From Hyphomicrobium_A sp963759735 (lineage in GTDB: Bacteria; Pseudomonadota; Alphaproteobacteria; Rhizobiales; Hyphomicrobiaceae): a stretch of 64,000 nucleotides of DNA. Of the stretch, positions 11,270-19,919 are shown piece by piece; positions within the stretch are counted from its first letter, which is position 1, and each line of letters starts with the position of its first letter. Made by a program: the position numbers and the translations under genes. The stretch covers positions 124,001 to 188,000 of the forward strand of contig CAVXAF010000001.1 in NCBI GenBank assembly GCA_963759735.1. The letters are read 5' to 3'. The notes beneath the pieces were generated by a model. The model did not search any database. It had not been told where the DNA came from and saw only the letters and a program-made list of their open reading frames with translations.

Positions 11270-12310
11270 TTGACCCCCTGCTCGAGCGTCGCCGCCGCCG
11301 TCGGCCGCACGCCCCTCATACGGCTTCGCCGCGCCTCCGAGGAAACGGGCTGCACCATCTTGGGCAAGGCCGAGTTCATGAACCCCGGCGCCTCGGTCAA
11401 GGACCGCGCCGCTCTCGGCATCATCAGCGAGGCGATGGCCAGCGGCCGGCTGAAGCCGGGCGGCACGGTGGTTGAGGGCACCGCCGGCAATACCGGCATC
11501 GGCCTCACCGTGCTCGGCAACGCGCTCGGCCTGCGCACGGTCATCGTCATTCCCGACAGCCAGTCGCAGGAAAAGAAGGACACGCTGCGGCTGCTGGGCG
11601 CCCAGGTGGTGGAGGTGCCGGCGGTGCCCTACCGCAACCCCAACAACTATGTGCGGTATTCGGCGCGCCTCGCCGACGCACTGTCGCGCACTGAGCCGGG
11701 TGGAGCGATCTGGGCCAACCAGTTCGACAACACGGCCAACCGCGACATCCACACCGCCACCACGGCGGAAGAAATCTGGACCGACACCGACGGGCGCATC
11801 GACGGCTTCATCGCAGCAGTCGGCTCCGGCGGCACGCTCGGCGGCGTCTCGCGTGGTCTCAAGGCCAAGCGCGCATCCATCCGCATCGGTCTTGCCGATC
11901 CGCCGGGGTCGGCGCTCTATTCCTATTTCACAACGGGTGAACTGAAGGCGGAGGGCTCCTCCGTCACCGAAGGCATAGGCCAAGGTCGCATCACCAAGAA
12001 CCTCGAAGGCGCGCCCATCGATGTCGCCTTCCAGATCCCCGATGCCGAATCGCTCGCCATCGTCTTTGGGCTCACCCGTGAGGAGGGCCTGTGCGTCGGC
12101 GCCTCGAGCGGCGTCAACGTTGCCGGCGCCATTCGCCTCGCCCGCCAACTTGGCACAGGTCACACGATCGTGACGATCCTGTGCGATAGCGGAACGCGCT
12201 ATCAATCGCGGCTGTTCAACCCGGCCTTTCTCGCGGCCAAGTCCTTGCCGGCTCCCGACTGGCTGACGCGTCCACTGCCGGCACTGCCCGATGTGTTCAG
12301 CGCCGGCTGA
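11270..12310 (+). CDS. cysK: cysteine synthase A (O-acetylserine sulfhydrylase)
   Basis: Pyridoxal-phosphate enzyme of 346 residues making L-cysteine from O-acetylserine and sulfide. The PLP lysine is Lys44 in NPGASVKDRAALG, the substrate loop is EGTAGNTGIGLT, and the phosphate-binding turn is GSGGTLGGVSRGL. The C-terminal CDSGTRYQSRLFNP places the conserved serine region. It belongs to the longer alphaproteobacterial CysK type. TTG at 11270 is chosen because GGAG lies 8 bp upstream and the family begins here; the long open frame further upstream overlaps the tRNA-Leu gene. The next gene, 125 bp on, encodes a sulfurtransferase, so the pair may form a sulfur-metabolism unit (inferred). Confidence 0.93.
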   Translation: MTPCSSVAAAVGRTPLIRLRRASEETGCTILGKAEFMNPGASVKDRAALGIISEAMASGRLKPGGTVVEGTAGNTGIGLTVLGNALGLRTVIVIPDSQSQEKKDTLRLLGAQVVEVPAVPYRNPNNYVRYSARLADALSRTEPGGAIWANQFDNTANRDIHTATTAEEIWTDTDGRIDGFIAAVGSGGTLGGVSRGLKAKRASIRIGLADPPGSALYSYFTTGELKAEGSSVTEGIGQGRITKNLEGAPIDVAFQIPDAESLAIVFGLTREEGLCVGASSGVNVAGAIRLARQLGTGHTIVTILCDSGTRYQSRLFNPAFLAAKSLPAPDWLTRPLPALPDVFSAG

Positions 12311-12435
12311 GGCGATTGGCGGCCGGCAAAATCATCGCGAACCTTGCGGGTGTCGCCACTTTTGCCTATGTCGCTACCGAGCGCTGCCGAGCCGCGGCGG
12401 CCTACTGTGTTCACGCGCCTGTAAGAGAGGGAAAT

Positions 12436-13311
12436 GTGCCGGACAGCGCCAAGAAGTGGATCGTCGATACCGACTGGCTGGCCTCGCATCTGGATGCCCC
12501 CGACCTGGTGATTTTCGACGCCAGCTGGCATCTGCCGACCGCCGGCCGCGACCCCAAGGCCGAGTACCTGGCCGAGCATATTCCGGGCGCCCTGTTCTTC
12601 GACATCGACGACCTCACCGATGAGAAGTCGACGCTGCCCCACATGCTGCCCTCCACGGTGAAATTCGCCTCGCGCATGAAGAAGATGGGCATCGGCGACG
12701 GCATGCGCATCGTCGTCTATGACACGCTCGGGTTGTTCTCGGCCGCGCGCGCCTGGTGGACGTTCCGCGCCATGGGCCACGAGGACGTCGCGGTGCTCGA
12801 TGGTGGATTGAAGAAGTGGAAGGCCGAAGGCCGCGAGCTCGATGACGGGCCGCCTCGCCGGCGCACCGAGCGGCACTTCACGCCGCTCCTCAACGCCTCA
12901 CTCATCCGCGACATGGACGACATCAAGAAGGTGATCGCGAAGCGCTCCGCGCAGATCGTCGACGCACGCCCCGCCGGCCGCTTCGAAGGCAAGGAACCCG
13001 AACCCCGCCCCGGCCTGCGCACCGGCCACCTGCCGGGCGCCCGCAACGTGCCTTCGCAGTCCCTCATCAACGCAGACGGCACGTTGAAGTCCCCAGCCGA
13101 GTTGGCGACGATTTTCGCCGATGCCGGCATCGATCCAAAGCAGCCGGTCGTCACGTCGTGCGGCTCGGGCGTGACAGCCTCGATCCTGTCGCTGGCGCTC
13201 GCCGTGCTCGGGCAGACCAACGCCGCGGTCTATGACGGCAGCTGGGCCGAGTGGGGCGCCGACAATGGCCTCCCGATCGAAACGGGTCCGGCGCGCGAGC
13301 TGACATCCTGA
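12436..13311 (+). CDS. sseA: 3-mercaptopyruvate sulfurtransferase
   Basis: Rhodanese-fold sulfurtransferase of 291 residues with two tandem rhodanese domains (about 10-140 and 160-285). The active-site loop CGSGVTAS, with the catalytic Cys242, is the mercaptopyruvate sulfurtransferase form rather than the thiosulfate form. The linker-side motif AEHIPGALFFDIDDL and, in the second half, GHLPGARNVP are both typical. It moves sulfur from 3-mercaptopyruvate to thiol acceptors or cyanide. GTG at 12436 follows AGAGAGGG; an overlapping ATG two bases earlier is out of frame. It lies just after cysK on the same strand, consistent with linked cysteine synthesis and catabolism. Confidence 0.93.
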   Translation: MPDSAKKWIVDTDWLASHLDAPDLVIFDASWHLPTAGRDPKAEYLAEHIPGALFFDIDDLTDEKSTLPHMLPSTVKFASRMKKMGIGDGMRIVVYDTLGLFSAARAWWTFRAMGHEDVAVLDGGLKKWKAEGRELDDGPPRRRTERHFTPLLNASLIRDMDDIKKVIAKRSAQIVDARPAGRFEGKEPEPRPGLRTGHLPGARNVPSQSLINADGTLKSPAELATIFADAGIDPKQPVVTSCGSGVTASILSLALAVLGQTNAAVYDGSWAEWGADNGLPIETGPARELTS

Positions 13312-13333
13312 AAGCACGCATGTGATGCGATTA

Positions 13334-13355
13334 CCGGCGCCATCATCGGCGCCGG
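13334..13355. terminator. hairpin between convergent genes
   Basis: Perfect 8-bp stem CCGGCGCC/GGCGCCGG with a 6-nt loop, 22 bp after the sseA stop and before the end of the opposing small gene. There is no T-run, so it is at best a weak or Rho-assisted terminator. Confidence 0.45.
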
Positions 13356-13376
13356 CGGCTTACGCACGTCTGGCGG

Positions 13377-13565
13377 CTATTCGCTTCCGCCGGTCAGCGC
13401 CAACACGGCGAGCGCCAACGCCTGCACTTCATCGTCCTTGCCTTCAGCGCGCGGCGTCAGCAGAGCCTGCAACCGCAGCTTCGGATCTGCGGGCAGCTCC
13501 GCGTCTGGCAGCACGCTCGGTGCCCTGCCGCCATCGAAGCTATCGGCCTTGTGGTTCTTGATCAT
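13377..13565 (-). CDS. small hypothetical protein
   Basis: 62-residue protein that I do not recognise. It starts MIKNHKADSFDGGRAPSV, is acidic and soluble, and ends in a leucine- and alanine-rich helix EVQALALAVLALTGGSE. GGGGAG lies 4-5 bp before the ATG at 13565, and the reading frame shows coding-type codon use. No signal peptide or membrane segment. It converges on sseA. Its function cannot be inferred. Confidence 0.55.
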   Translation of the reverse strand: MIKNHKADSFDGGRAPSVLPDAELPADPKLRLQALLTPRAEGKDDEVQALALAVLALTGGSE

Positions 13566-13737
13566 GGTGCTCCCCTTACAAAGCACCGGAAAAAGGCACC
13601 CTGCATGGGGCAACGCCGAGGCATCGCTCATCACATTTGGCAAACGTTCGTAACGCTGCACTGCCTGTGCCCGCGCTGCAACGCGCAGGCACGTAAGACG
13701 CCGACACCCGGGCCTTACGCGCCTGCGCAACGCAACC

Positions 13738-14148
13738 TCAGGCACGACGCGGCGTCGGAGGCATGTGGTAGGTTATCATCAGCAGCGACATCAGGATTGC
13801 CGAAGCGAGCCCGGCCACGGTACCGATCCACACCGGCGAAAATTCGCCGCCGACCTGGTCCAACACTTCTTTGGCGGCGAGGCTGCCGGCAATGGACGCG
13901 ATGATGGCGAAAAGGCCGACCACGCCTAGTATGCGAAAATCATCAGGCCCGACGCCCGTCAGACGGTTGAGCAGCTTATTGCGCACGATCATCGCGGCAA
14001 TCGTGGCGACAAAACCCGAGACGAGAGCGAGTGGCGCCGTCTCGAGATTCGTTCCGAGCAAACCGCCGACAATGGCGCCGACGGCGGCAGCGACAAGTAT
14101 GATGACGATCAGGCTTGCGGATGTAACTCCTTGCGGCATCGACGGCAT
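13738..14148 (-). CDS. hypothetical four-helix membrane protein
   Basis: 136-residue integral membrane protein with about four hydrophobic segments (SLIVIILVAAAVGAIVGGLL; LALVSGFVATIAAMIV; ILGVVGLFAIIASIAGSL; IGTVAGLASAILMSLLMI). It resembles transglycosylase-associated or general-stress membrane proteins in length and glycine pattern, but I do not recognise a named family. GGGGGA precedes the ATG at 14148. The 292-bp gap on its 5' side up to 14440 holds no gene I can support. Confidence 0.7.
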   Translation of the reverse strand: MPSMPQGVTSASLIVIILVAAAVGAIVGGLLGTNLETAPLALVSGFVATIAAMIVRNKLLNRLTGVGPDDFRILGVVGLFAIIASIAGSLAAKEVLDQVGGEFSPVWIGTVAGLASAILMSLLMITYHMPPTPRRA

Positions 14149-14440
14149 GCAAATCCCCCATTCGTTTTGATTATGCGCGCCGCTCCCAGCGACTTGCGCG
14201 CCGCTCACCGGCGGCACCCCTGTTCTAAAGCGATTGGTGCACAAACAATAGATGCCGCAAACTGATGGCTCGCGAGCGACAGCGGACAAACAAACGCCGC
14301 CACGACAGAGCCGCAGCGGCAAATTTGAACTTTGCTTGTTATTATTTATTGGGTCGGTAGGGACGCTACTGAACCGTCGGTCTGCCCACTAAACGGCCCA
14401 TCCGAAGATTTGGTTCCGCGCGTCCCAGGAGCTGAATTTC

Positions 14441-14620
14441 CTAACTTTTCTTATCCCCGATATGCGCCAGGATCGCCTTTGCCAGTTCGGCGGCGCGGTC
14501 AGCCGGCAGGTCAATGGCGGTCACCTCGCCCAGTTCATCGACGAGGATCGCAACCTCGCCGTGCCCGCGCTCCGTCACCTCGATCGAACCGGTCGTCGTG
14601 CTGCACGTGAAGATCGCCAT
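14441..14620 (-). CDS. small hypothetical protein
   Basis: 59-residue soluble protein, MAIFTCSTTTGSIEVTERGH at the start and a C-terminal helix DRAAELAKAILAHIGDKKS. Beta-rich first half, helical second half. AGGAGT lies just before the ATG at 14620. It follows the YARHG gene on the same strand by 52 bp and may be co-transcribed with it. No family recognised. Confidence 0.65.
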   Translation of the reverse strand: MAIFTCSTTTGSIEVTERGHGEVAILVDELGEVTAIDLPADRAAELAKAILAHIGDKKS

Positions 14621-14672
14621 CACTACTCCTGAAGCCGGGCACAATCGTTTGAAGTCACAGGCTAGTGCCCGT

Positions 14673-15296
14673 TCAATTCGCCCGCTGCTGATACGTCTCG
14701 CACGGGGCCTGCACGGTGCGGCCGACGCTCGGCAGGTACTTGGGACACATCTCGGTTTCGCCGGTCGGGGCGGGAGCGCCACTGGCGGCAGGCGGCGTTG
14801 CAGCGGCCGACGTCTTCTTGACCTCTTCCAAACGCGCGCGCGCAAGGTCGCCAAACGGCGTGCCGCCAAAGCGCTCGATGTAGGCTTCAAGAACGGCAGG
14901 GCTGTTTGAACCTTGCGTTGCGGTCCAAACGGATGCCGCCTCGTTCAACTGATTGTCGGCGCCGCTGCCGCCTTGCGGGTCGGGCGACGGCAGCCGCGCA
15001 TCGCTGCCTGACGAGGCTGCATCAGAATCGCCGCTGCAGCCCTGGCGTCTTTCCTGGGCGATGATCGAATTGACCCGCGCCTCCTGTGCCGAGCGCAGAC
15101 GTCCGTAGGGCGGATAGCACCGCGCGCCGAAAACCGCGATGGCGCGTGGGGACTTAAAGCAGTGGCCGGCCTCGGCAAAGATGTGATTGCGCGCCTGCCA
15201 GAGCTGATCGCAGCTCTCGGCGCGCGCCGTTGCAGGCAGGAAGATCGTCGCACTGACGATCGCAAAGGCAGCGCATGGTCGCAGCCATGACGGCAT
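14673..15296 (-). CDS. exported YARHG-domain protein
   Basis: 207-residue secreted protein. The signal peptide ends PATARAES. The YARHG motif follows at about residues 30-75 (CDQLWQARNHIFAEAGHCF), with paired cysteines. YARHG domains are extracellular and common in proteins proposed to act at the cell surface; their exact role is unknown. The second half has a disordered stretch and then YIERFGGTPFGDLARARLEE, a helical repeat also seen next to caspase-like domains in alphaproteobacteria. The ATG at 15296 is preferred to a GTG two codons upstream because GAGGA sits about 9 bp before it. Confidence 0.8.
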   Translation of the reverse strand: MPSWLRPCAAFAIVSATIFLPATARAESCDQLWQARNHIFAEAGHCFKSPRAIAVFGARCYPPYGRLRSAQEARVNSIIAQERRQGCSGDSDAASSGSDARLPSPDPQGGSGADNQLNEAASVWTATQGSNSPAVLEAYIERFGGTPFGDLARARLEEVKKTSAAATPPAASGAPAPTGETEMCPKYLPSVGRTVQAPCETYQQRAN

Positions 15297-15463
15297 GGGC
15301 ACCGATCCTCAAAAACGATCGGGAGAGCCTATCGCAACACCCTAAAGGAGTGTAGTGGGCCGCCTTCGCGCTCGCGGCGTGTTGCCCTGATCGCCGAGGA
15401 AGATGTTGATTAATCAGCATTCGCTGCGATCAGGGGCCGTGCGGGTTGGCGCCCGCGCGGGCC

Positions 15464-16015
15464 TCAATCGAAGCGGAACACCGCGGCCGCCACGGCACAG
15501 GTCCAGCGGCCGTCCCGATCGCCCTCGGCATACGCCGTCACCGACGTACTGCCGATGATCAGGTTGCTCGTCTCGTAAACCTTCTTGCGCTCGTTCCACG
15601 CCGCGTCCGGGTCGAACTCGATGCCGAGTGTCGATGCCAGCATGGAGGCGGCAAGATCCTCCGCGTAATCCCCGCTCTGCTCTTGCGTCATGCCGTAGCC
15701 ATGGTGCTCGGAAATATACCCATACATCGACGGCTCGGACGGTCGCGCCAGGCCGATGCTCGAGTGAACACGGCGCCCCGGCTCGTTGGTTTCCCCGCGC
15801 GCCAGCACCGTGAAGGTGATTTCGCCGGGCAGTAGTGTGGCCACGCCTTTCTGCGGCTCCAGCTCGATGCAGTTGGGCGGCAGGATCGAGGAGATGCTGA
15901 CGAGGTTCTGTTGCTCGATGTCGGCGTCACGCAAGGCCAGCTCGAACGCCGTCAGTCGTTCGCGGTGAACGCCGATGCCACGGGTCAGGAAGAAGCTTTT
16001 CGGGACTAGCTGCAT
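15464..16015 (-). CDS. pdaD: pyruvoyl-dependent arginine decarboxylase
   Basis: 183-residue enzyme of the PvlArgDC family, which makes agmatine from arginine. The proenzyme cleaves itself to form a pyruvoyl group: the expected site is Ser42-Ser43 in NLVSISSILPPNCIE, and the catalytic-region motif YGYISEHHGYG is present. Overall length and the ending VTAYAEGDRDGRWTCAVAAAVF match bacterial PvlArgDC. The family is best known in archaea and some bacteria such as Chlamydia, as an alternative to PLP-dependent decarboxylases. No speB or other polyamine gene is nearby. It is divergent from the L,D-transpeptidase-like gene, with 186 bp between them. The ATG at 16015 has a weak GAGGG upstream. Confidence 0.87.
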   Translation of the reverse strand: MQLVPKSFFLTRGIGVHRERLTAFELALRDADIEQQNLVSISSILPPNCIELEPQKGVATLLPGEITFTVLARGETNEPGRRVHSSIGLARPSEPSMYGYISEHHGYGMTQEQSGDYAEDLAASMLASTLGIEFDPDAAWNERKKVYETSNLIIGSTSVTAYAEGDRDGRWTCAVAAAVFRFD

Positions 16016-16201
16016 GAGCGTTCCACCCTCGCTGGATTGATTCAGGGCATACTACCCGATGGCGCTCGCATTGGCTTGGGCGGTGACGGCGAAGCGAATG
16101 AATACGGCCGCCCCAGCTTGAACTAGAATGCTCAGTATGGTCCCTTCGCCTTGCCGGCTATCTTATACACGCTCTAATTTGCTTGTCGGAGACCCGATCG
16201 T

Positions 16202-17200
16202 TTGCAGCCAAGATCGCTACCTCTCGATATTCTCGCCGTCCTCGCCCTGGTCGTGATCGTCGCCGTTGCAGGATCAGTCAGGTCGTGGGCGGCGGAGCAG
16301 TCCGCGGAAATTCCCACGTGGCTGCGCGCCCATGTCGGCGAGGGCGAAAACCAGATCGCGCCCGTCGTCCTGCAACGGGCCCGCGCACTCTACCTGGACA
16401 AGACGCGCCAAGGCGCCATCAACAGCCCCTGCTACTTCGCCAAGGACGCAACGCGTCCCCACACCTTGGGAACCGCCGGCCACCGGTTCTACGTCATCTG
16501 TGAAGCCGACCGATCGTTTCGCGCCATCTCGTCGGGTCACGGCGGCGGGCGACATCTGCGCGGCATCGCGAACTTCGCCAACGGCAAACGTTGCGCCAAG
16601 AACTTTGGCAACGCGCAGGGATCCACGCTGACGACCGGGGGCCGCTATGTGACGAGCGAGACCATCACCTCGTTCAAGGGCTACTACGGCACCGCGGGCG
16701 GCAAGCACGCCGCCTTCCTGCGCTCGTTCGTTCAGTTCGACGGCGAAGGCGAGACCGCCAACGCAAGGCCGCGGGAGATCGGCGGCCACGCCGCTGTCCT
16801 GTTGCGCGGGGTCTGCCTGCGCAAAAAGCCCGACAGCCCCTACGCCGACAAAAAGGGCTACGTCCCGTTCGGACGTCTGGAGAACTACGCCGACGGGCGC
16901 AGCAGCGGCTGCACCAGCTGGTCGGCGGCAGACGCCCGGAAAATCGTGACGCTCATGAAGGAAAAACCGACGACGCTGTATATCTATCCTGAATCGGCCG
17001 ACATCAACGCCGTCGCCCAGGCGGTGAAGGCGGGCCGCTCACCCGCGCAGGCCGGAACCTATTGGAACGCCTCGTGCCTGAAAGACATCCGCAGCCCGAA
17101 ATATTGGTCGAAGGAGACGCTGGAGCCCATCATCGTGCGCTATGAAAAGAGCCGTCCGGCTGCTCCGCCGCGCCCGACACCGATCTGCAAGACGCCGTGA
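16202..17200 (+). CDS. exported L,D-transpeptidase-like protein (YkuD_2 type)
   Basis: 332-residue protein with an N-terminal membrane segment or signal peptide (LDILAVLALVVIVAVAGSV). The region from 60 to 290 resembles the murein L,D-transpeptidase catalytic domain of the YkuD_2 type: the end of the domain carries RSSGCTSWSAADARKIV, where the conserved S-x-GC cysteine would be the nucleophile, with conserved glycine-rich strands HRFYVICEADRSFRAISSGH. Likely role: cross-linking or editing peptidoglycan in the periplasm. The tail is proline-rich. TTG at 16202 has GGAG about 10 bp upstream and is the only start that keeps the signal segment. A small membrane protein gene follows by 34 bp. Confidence 0.8.
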   Translation: MQPRSLPLDILAVLALVVIVAVAGSVRSWAAEQSAEIPTWLRAHVGEGENQIAPVVLQRARALYLDKTRQGAINSPCYFAKDATRPHTLGTAGHRFYVICEADRSFRAISSGHGGGRHLRGIANFANGKRCAKNFGNAQGSTLTTGGRYVTSETITSFKGYYGTAGGKHAAFLRSFVQFDGEGETANARPREIGGHAAVLLRGVCLRKKPDSPYADKKGYVPFGRLENYADGRSSGCTSWSAADARKIVTLMKEKPTTLYIYPESADINAVAQAVKAGRSPAQAGTYWNASCLKDIRSPKYWSKETLEPIIVRYEKSRPAAPPRPTPICKTP

Positions 17201-17234
17201 AACTCATCCGCAATCCCATCCATGAGGCCACGCC

Positions 17235-17423
17235 ATGAATGAGCCGCCTCCCTCGCGCATCAAGCCTATTCAACTGCTCTACCTGCTGGTGTTCGGAGGG
17301 TTTGCGTTCGTCTACGCGACGAAAGTGATCAATGGCTCGGCGACGACGCTGGACTGGGTCACGTTGGGCGTGAGCGTGTTCCTGCTCGCCATCACCACCT
17401 ACCGCGTGCTGCGCGATTTATGA
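17235..17423 (+). CDS. small two-helix membrane protein
   Basis: 62-residue protein with two membrane segments (IQLLYLLVFGGFAFVYATKV and WVTLGVSVFLLAITTY) joined by a short polar loop. GAGG lies 7 bp before the ATG. It follows the L,D-transpeptidase-like gene closely and is probably in the same transcript. Family not recognised. Confidence 0.7.
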   Translation: MNEPPPSRIKPIQLLYLLVFGGFAFVYATKVINGSATTLDWVTLGVSVFLLAITTYRVLRDL

Positions 17424-17602
17424 AGTTGGCCGGTGCGCGGCCACCATAAACAACAGCTGCATCCGGGTACGATGACCATACCCCGCGCAACCTTTTTTCG
17501 AGCTGAGAAAAGTGAGAATGACGGTTCGCACCCGCAGCACTCCGGGAACTCGCCTTAGACAGAAATGTTCTCACCTTGGGGAAGACACCAAGGAGATAAA
17601 AC

Positions 17603-17941
17603 ATGACACCCAGATACCTTGCAATCGCAGCAGCAATCGTCGTGAGCACCGCCGCACTGGCCCAAGCGCCGCCAGCTCCCACGGGAGTCATGCCGGGCCA
17701 GCCAGGCTCGGGAGACGCTGGCGAGACTTCAGACCGCACGCCTGACAAGGCGACCACTACTCCCCAGGCTCAGCAAGATACTGCTGGCGGCAAGACCTCC
17801 GACCGTAGTCAGGACAAGGACGTGAAGGTCCAGCACCAGCCGGGCGCGGCCGGAACGGGCTCGATGGAAGGTTCATCCTCGGGTACCGCGGGCAGCGGCA
17901 GCACGACCGTCCCGTCAACGACCCCCGCCCCCTCGAAGTAG
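17603..17941 (+). CDS. exported low-complexity protein
   Basis: 112-residue protein with a clear signal peptide (YLAIAAAIVVSTAALAQ). The mature part is disordered, rich in Gly, Ser, Thr, Asp and Pro, with the repeated pattern ETSDRTPDKATT / GKTSDRSQDKDVK. Strong ribosome site AAGGAGA. Such proteins are frequent in Hyphomicrobiales, but no function can be given. A promoter is likely in the 178 bp upstream. Confidence 0.72.
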   Translation: MTPRYLAIAAAIVVSTAALAQAPPAPTGVMPGQPGSGDAGETSDRTPDKATTTPQAQQDTAGGKTSDRSQDKDVKVQHQPGAAGTGSMEGSSSGTAGSGSTTVPSTTPAPSK

Positions 17942-18152
17942 TAGAGCATCTTGAGCGCTTGGGAGCCGCTGCGAGCAATCGTGGCGGCTTCTTTCTACAA
18001 CGGCGTGACTGGGGCGCCGGCGCCAACCGGGTTCAACACTAAGAATCGGACGCGTTCGCTGACGGGCGAAATCGTTCTTCCATCATAGACTTGCGGGAAC
18101 GACGCCTCACCAGCCCCGTTTCTCCTGACCAACTAGAACAGGAGGAATACCC

Positions 18153-18533
18153 ATGGCCAGTTCAACCGCACATCCCAATCACCAGCTCATCTCCAGCGAG
18201 GACGTCGAGGGCACGACGGTCTACGGTGTCGGCGAGGAGAAGGTCGGCGAGATTGATCATTTAATGATCGACAAATTGTCCGGGCGCGTCCTCTACGCCG
18301 TGATGAGTTTCGGCGGGTTTCTTGGCCTCGCGCACAGCCACTACCCGATCCCCTGGGCCGCTCTCAAATACGACACCGCCTTGCAGGGCTTTCGCACTGC
18401 GATCACCGAGCGGCAATTGAAGGACGTGCCGGATTTCAGTGACGACACCTGGTCATCCGACCGCGCGTGGGAGACGGCGACGCACCAGCATTTTGGCGTC
18501 AGACCGTACTGGGACGCTTCGGTCAGCCGCTAG
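18153..18533 (+). CDS. PRC-barrel domain protein
   Basis: 126-residue soluble protein. The PRC-barrel at residues 13-85 starts LISSEDVEGTTVYGVGEEKV and holds the usual GEIDHLMIDKLSGRVLYAVM strand pair, then HYPIPWAALKYD. PRC-barrels occur in RimM, photosynthetic reaction-centre subunit H and many stress-induced alphaproteobacterial proteins; this stand-alone form is of unknown function. AGGAGGA precedes the ATG. There is no signal peptide, unlike the other two PRC-barrel genes in this window (34952-35692 and 63595-63981). Confidence 0.9.
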   Translation: MASSTAHPNHQLISSEDVEGTTVYGVGEEKVGEIDHLMIDKLSGRVLYAVMSFGGFLGLAHSHYPIPWAALKYDTALQGFRTAITERQLKDVPDFSDDTWSSDRAWETATHQHFGVRPYWDASVSR

Positions 18534-18545
18534 GCCATTTACGAC

Positions 18546-18570
18546 GCCAGGGGCGCGCGGCGTCCCTGGC
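18546..18570 (+). terminator. hairpin after PRC-barrel gene
   Basis: 7-bp stem GCCAGGG/CCCTGGC with an 11-nt loop, 13 bp after the stop and followed by TATTTCTG. It lies between convergent genes. Weak T-run. Confidence 0.5.
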
Positions 18571-18632
18571 TATTTCTGCGGGAACTGGGCTACGCGGAGT
18601 CGCGCGCTCGCCAGCGACGCTTCGAGACGGAG

Positions 18633-18839
18633 CTACTTGCCGGCTCGTTTCGGGTCGTTCGCATCAGATCCGAAATCATCGTTCTCTGGATCATATTGCG
18701 ACTGGACCTTCCGCAGATCCTTTTCAGTTTGAGTTTTGGTCCGGCCGGAGTTGATGTCGGGTCCGACACCCGCGGGCGAAGGCCGGCCTTCGTTTGGGTC
18801 TCGATCGCTCGAGCCAAGCAGATACTCGAATATACCCAC
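18633..18839 (-). CDS. small acidic hypothetical protein
   Basis: 68-residue protein starting MGIFEYLLGSSDRDPNEGRP and rich in Asp, Lys and Pro; likely disordered. GTG at 18839 follows AGGAG at good spacing. A second small minus-strand gene ends its neighbour region 26 bp upstream, so both may share a transcript. No family recognised. Confidence 0.6.
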   Translation of the reverse strand: MGIFEYLLGSSDRDPNEGRPSPAGVGPDINSGRTKTQTEKDLRKVQSQYDPENDDFGSDANDPKRAGK

Positions 18840-18865
18840 GAGGGATCTCCTCTCGATCTACGTGC

Positions 18866-19063
18866 CTACGGAGCCGACGGCTGCGGCGTAGGCTGCACAG
18901 GTTGAACCATTGAAGGTCCTGTATTGGTGGTGTCGGGGTTTGGCGTGACGTCGTTATGCGGCACCAGCATCACCACAAGTATGGCCAACACCGCCGCTAC
19001 GAGTGCGTAGGCTAACCAAGCTGATTTGGACTGGGGGGCGGACGGTCTTTCCGGTAGAGCCAT
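18866..19063 (-). CDS. small single-pass membrane protein
   Basis: 65-residue protein with one membrane helix (WLAYALVAAVLAILVVMLV) after a short cytoplasmic part, then a proline- and threonine-rich tail (PNPDTTNTGPSMVQPVQPT). Strong AGGAGG site before the ATG at 19063. Function unknown. Confidence 0.7.
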   Translation of the reverse strand: MALPERPSAPQSKSAWLAYALVAAVLAILVVMLVPHNDVTPNPDTTNTGPSMVQPVQPTPQPSAP

Positions 19064-19303
19064 GCGTTCCTCCTACCTGAGGAGCCAACCGTCCAGACGT
19101 CGACGGGTTCCCGTTGCCGGGTGGCTTTGTCCCATTTTATCCGGTGCGCGGCAGGACGTGCACCGCTGCTGCCCAATCGACGCGCCGCTCCCCTCACCTA
19201 GGCTATCTCCGCCACCGGGCGTTAACCGCTCTTCGCCATCGCGGACGGCGATTTCATTTCATCGAGGTTGGAACGCCGCCCCACAGTTGGCCATTCCTCG
19301 ATC

Positions 19304-19654
19304 ATGCGAGCAGTTCTCGTTGTAGACGACGACCCCAACATCAGATGCCTAATTCGAGCGACGCTGGAGGACAGCGGTTACGCCGTAAAAGAGGCTGAGA
19401 ACGCAGACGAGGCCATCTCCTTCCTGGACGAAGTGGATGGGGTAAGCGTCGTGCTCACCGACATTAAGATGCCGGGGCACGAGGACGGACTCCATCTCGC
19501 ATGGCTTATCCGCGCAATGTGGCCCTCGATTTCGGTCGTGGTGATGTCTGGTCAGACCCTTCCGCGACCGGAAGAGCTCCCGGTCCATGTCGGCGTCCTG
19601 ACGAAGCCGTTTTCAGCTCAGCGGTTGGTAGCTGCGATCGCGACCGCCGTTTAG
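19304..19654 (+). CDS. single-domain response regulator
   Basis: 116-residue CheY-like receiver with no output domain. It starts MRAVLVVDDDPNIRCLIRAT with the acidic pair, carries the phospho-acceptor aspartate in VVLTDIKMPGHEDGL, the switch threonine/serine in VVVMSGQ, and the lysine in LTKPFSAQRLV. It would relay a signal from a histidine kinase to another protein. No kinase is encoded nearby, so the partner is unlinked. The ATG at 19304 has no obvious ribosome site; an in-frame TTG at 19268 is the alternative start. Confidence 0.9.
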   Translation: MRAVLVVDDDPNIRCLIRATLEDSGYAVKEAENADEAISFLDEVDGVSVVLTDIKMPGHEDGLHLAWLIRAMWPSISVVVMSGQTLPRPEELPVHVGVLTKPFSAQRLVAAIATAV

Positions 19655-19797
19655 CATCCGAGGTGAGCTATGCTGTCGTTGTCGTCAGCGGGCTGGTTGA
19701 CTGCCATCGAAATGAAATTTTTCGGCCGGCGCTCAAGCGCGGAACCAAGGCCAATGTTTTGCTTTAAATCGGCAACCTGTTTTATGAGGACGCCGGC

Positions 19798-19917
19798 ATG
19801 ACCCTGCAACCCACATTCCCCGACGATGACACCGTTCTACGAGAACAGGTGTTGGCGGACCGCTTAGCGGCCCTCGCCCGAGTCCGCCGCGCCCAGAAGC
19901 GCGGACACGCGGGTTAG
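19798..19917 (+). CDS. 39-residue hypothetical protein
   Basis: Very short reading frame, MTLQPTFPDDDTVLREQVLA at the start, ending RRAQKRGHAG. GAGGA lies 7 bp before the ATG. Acidic first half and basic last half. Its stop is followed after two bases by the ATG of the next small gene, suggesting translational coupling. No family recognised. Confidence 0.5.
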   Translation: MTLQPTFPDDDTVLREQVLADRLAALARVRRAQKRGHAG

Positions 19918-19919
19918 AG

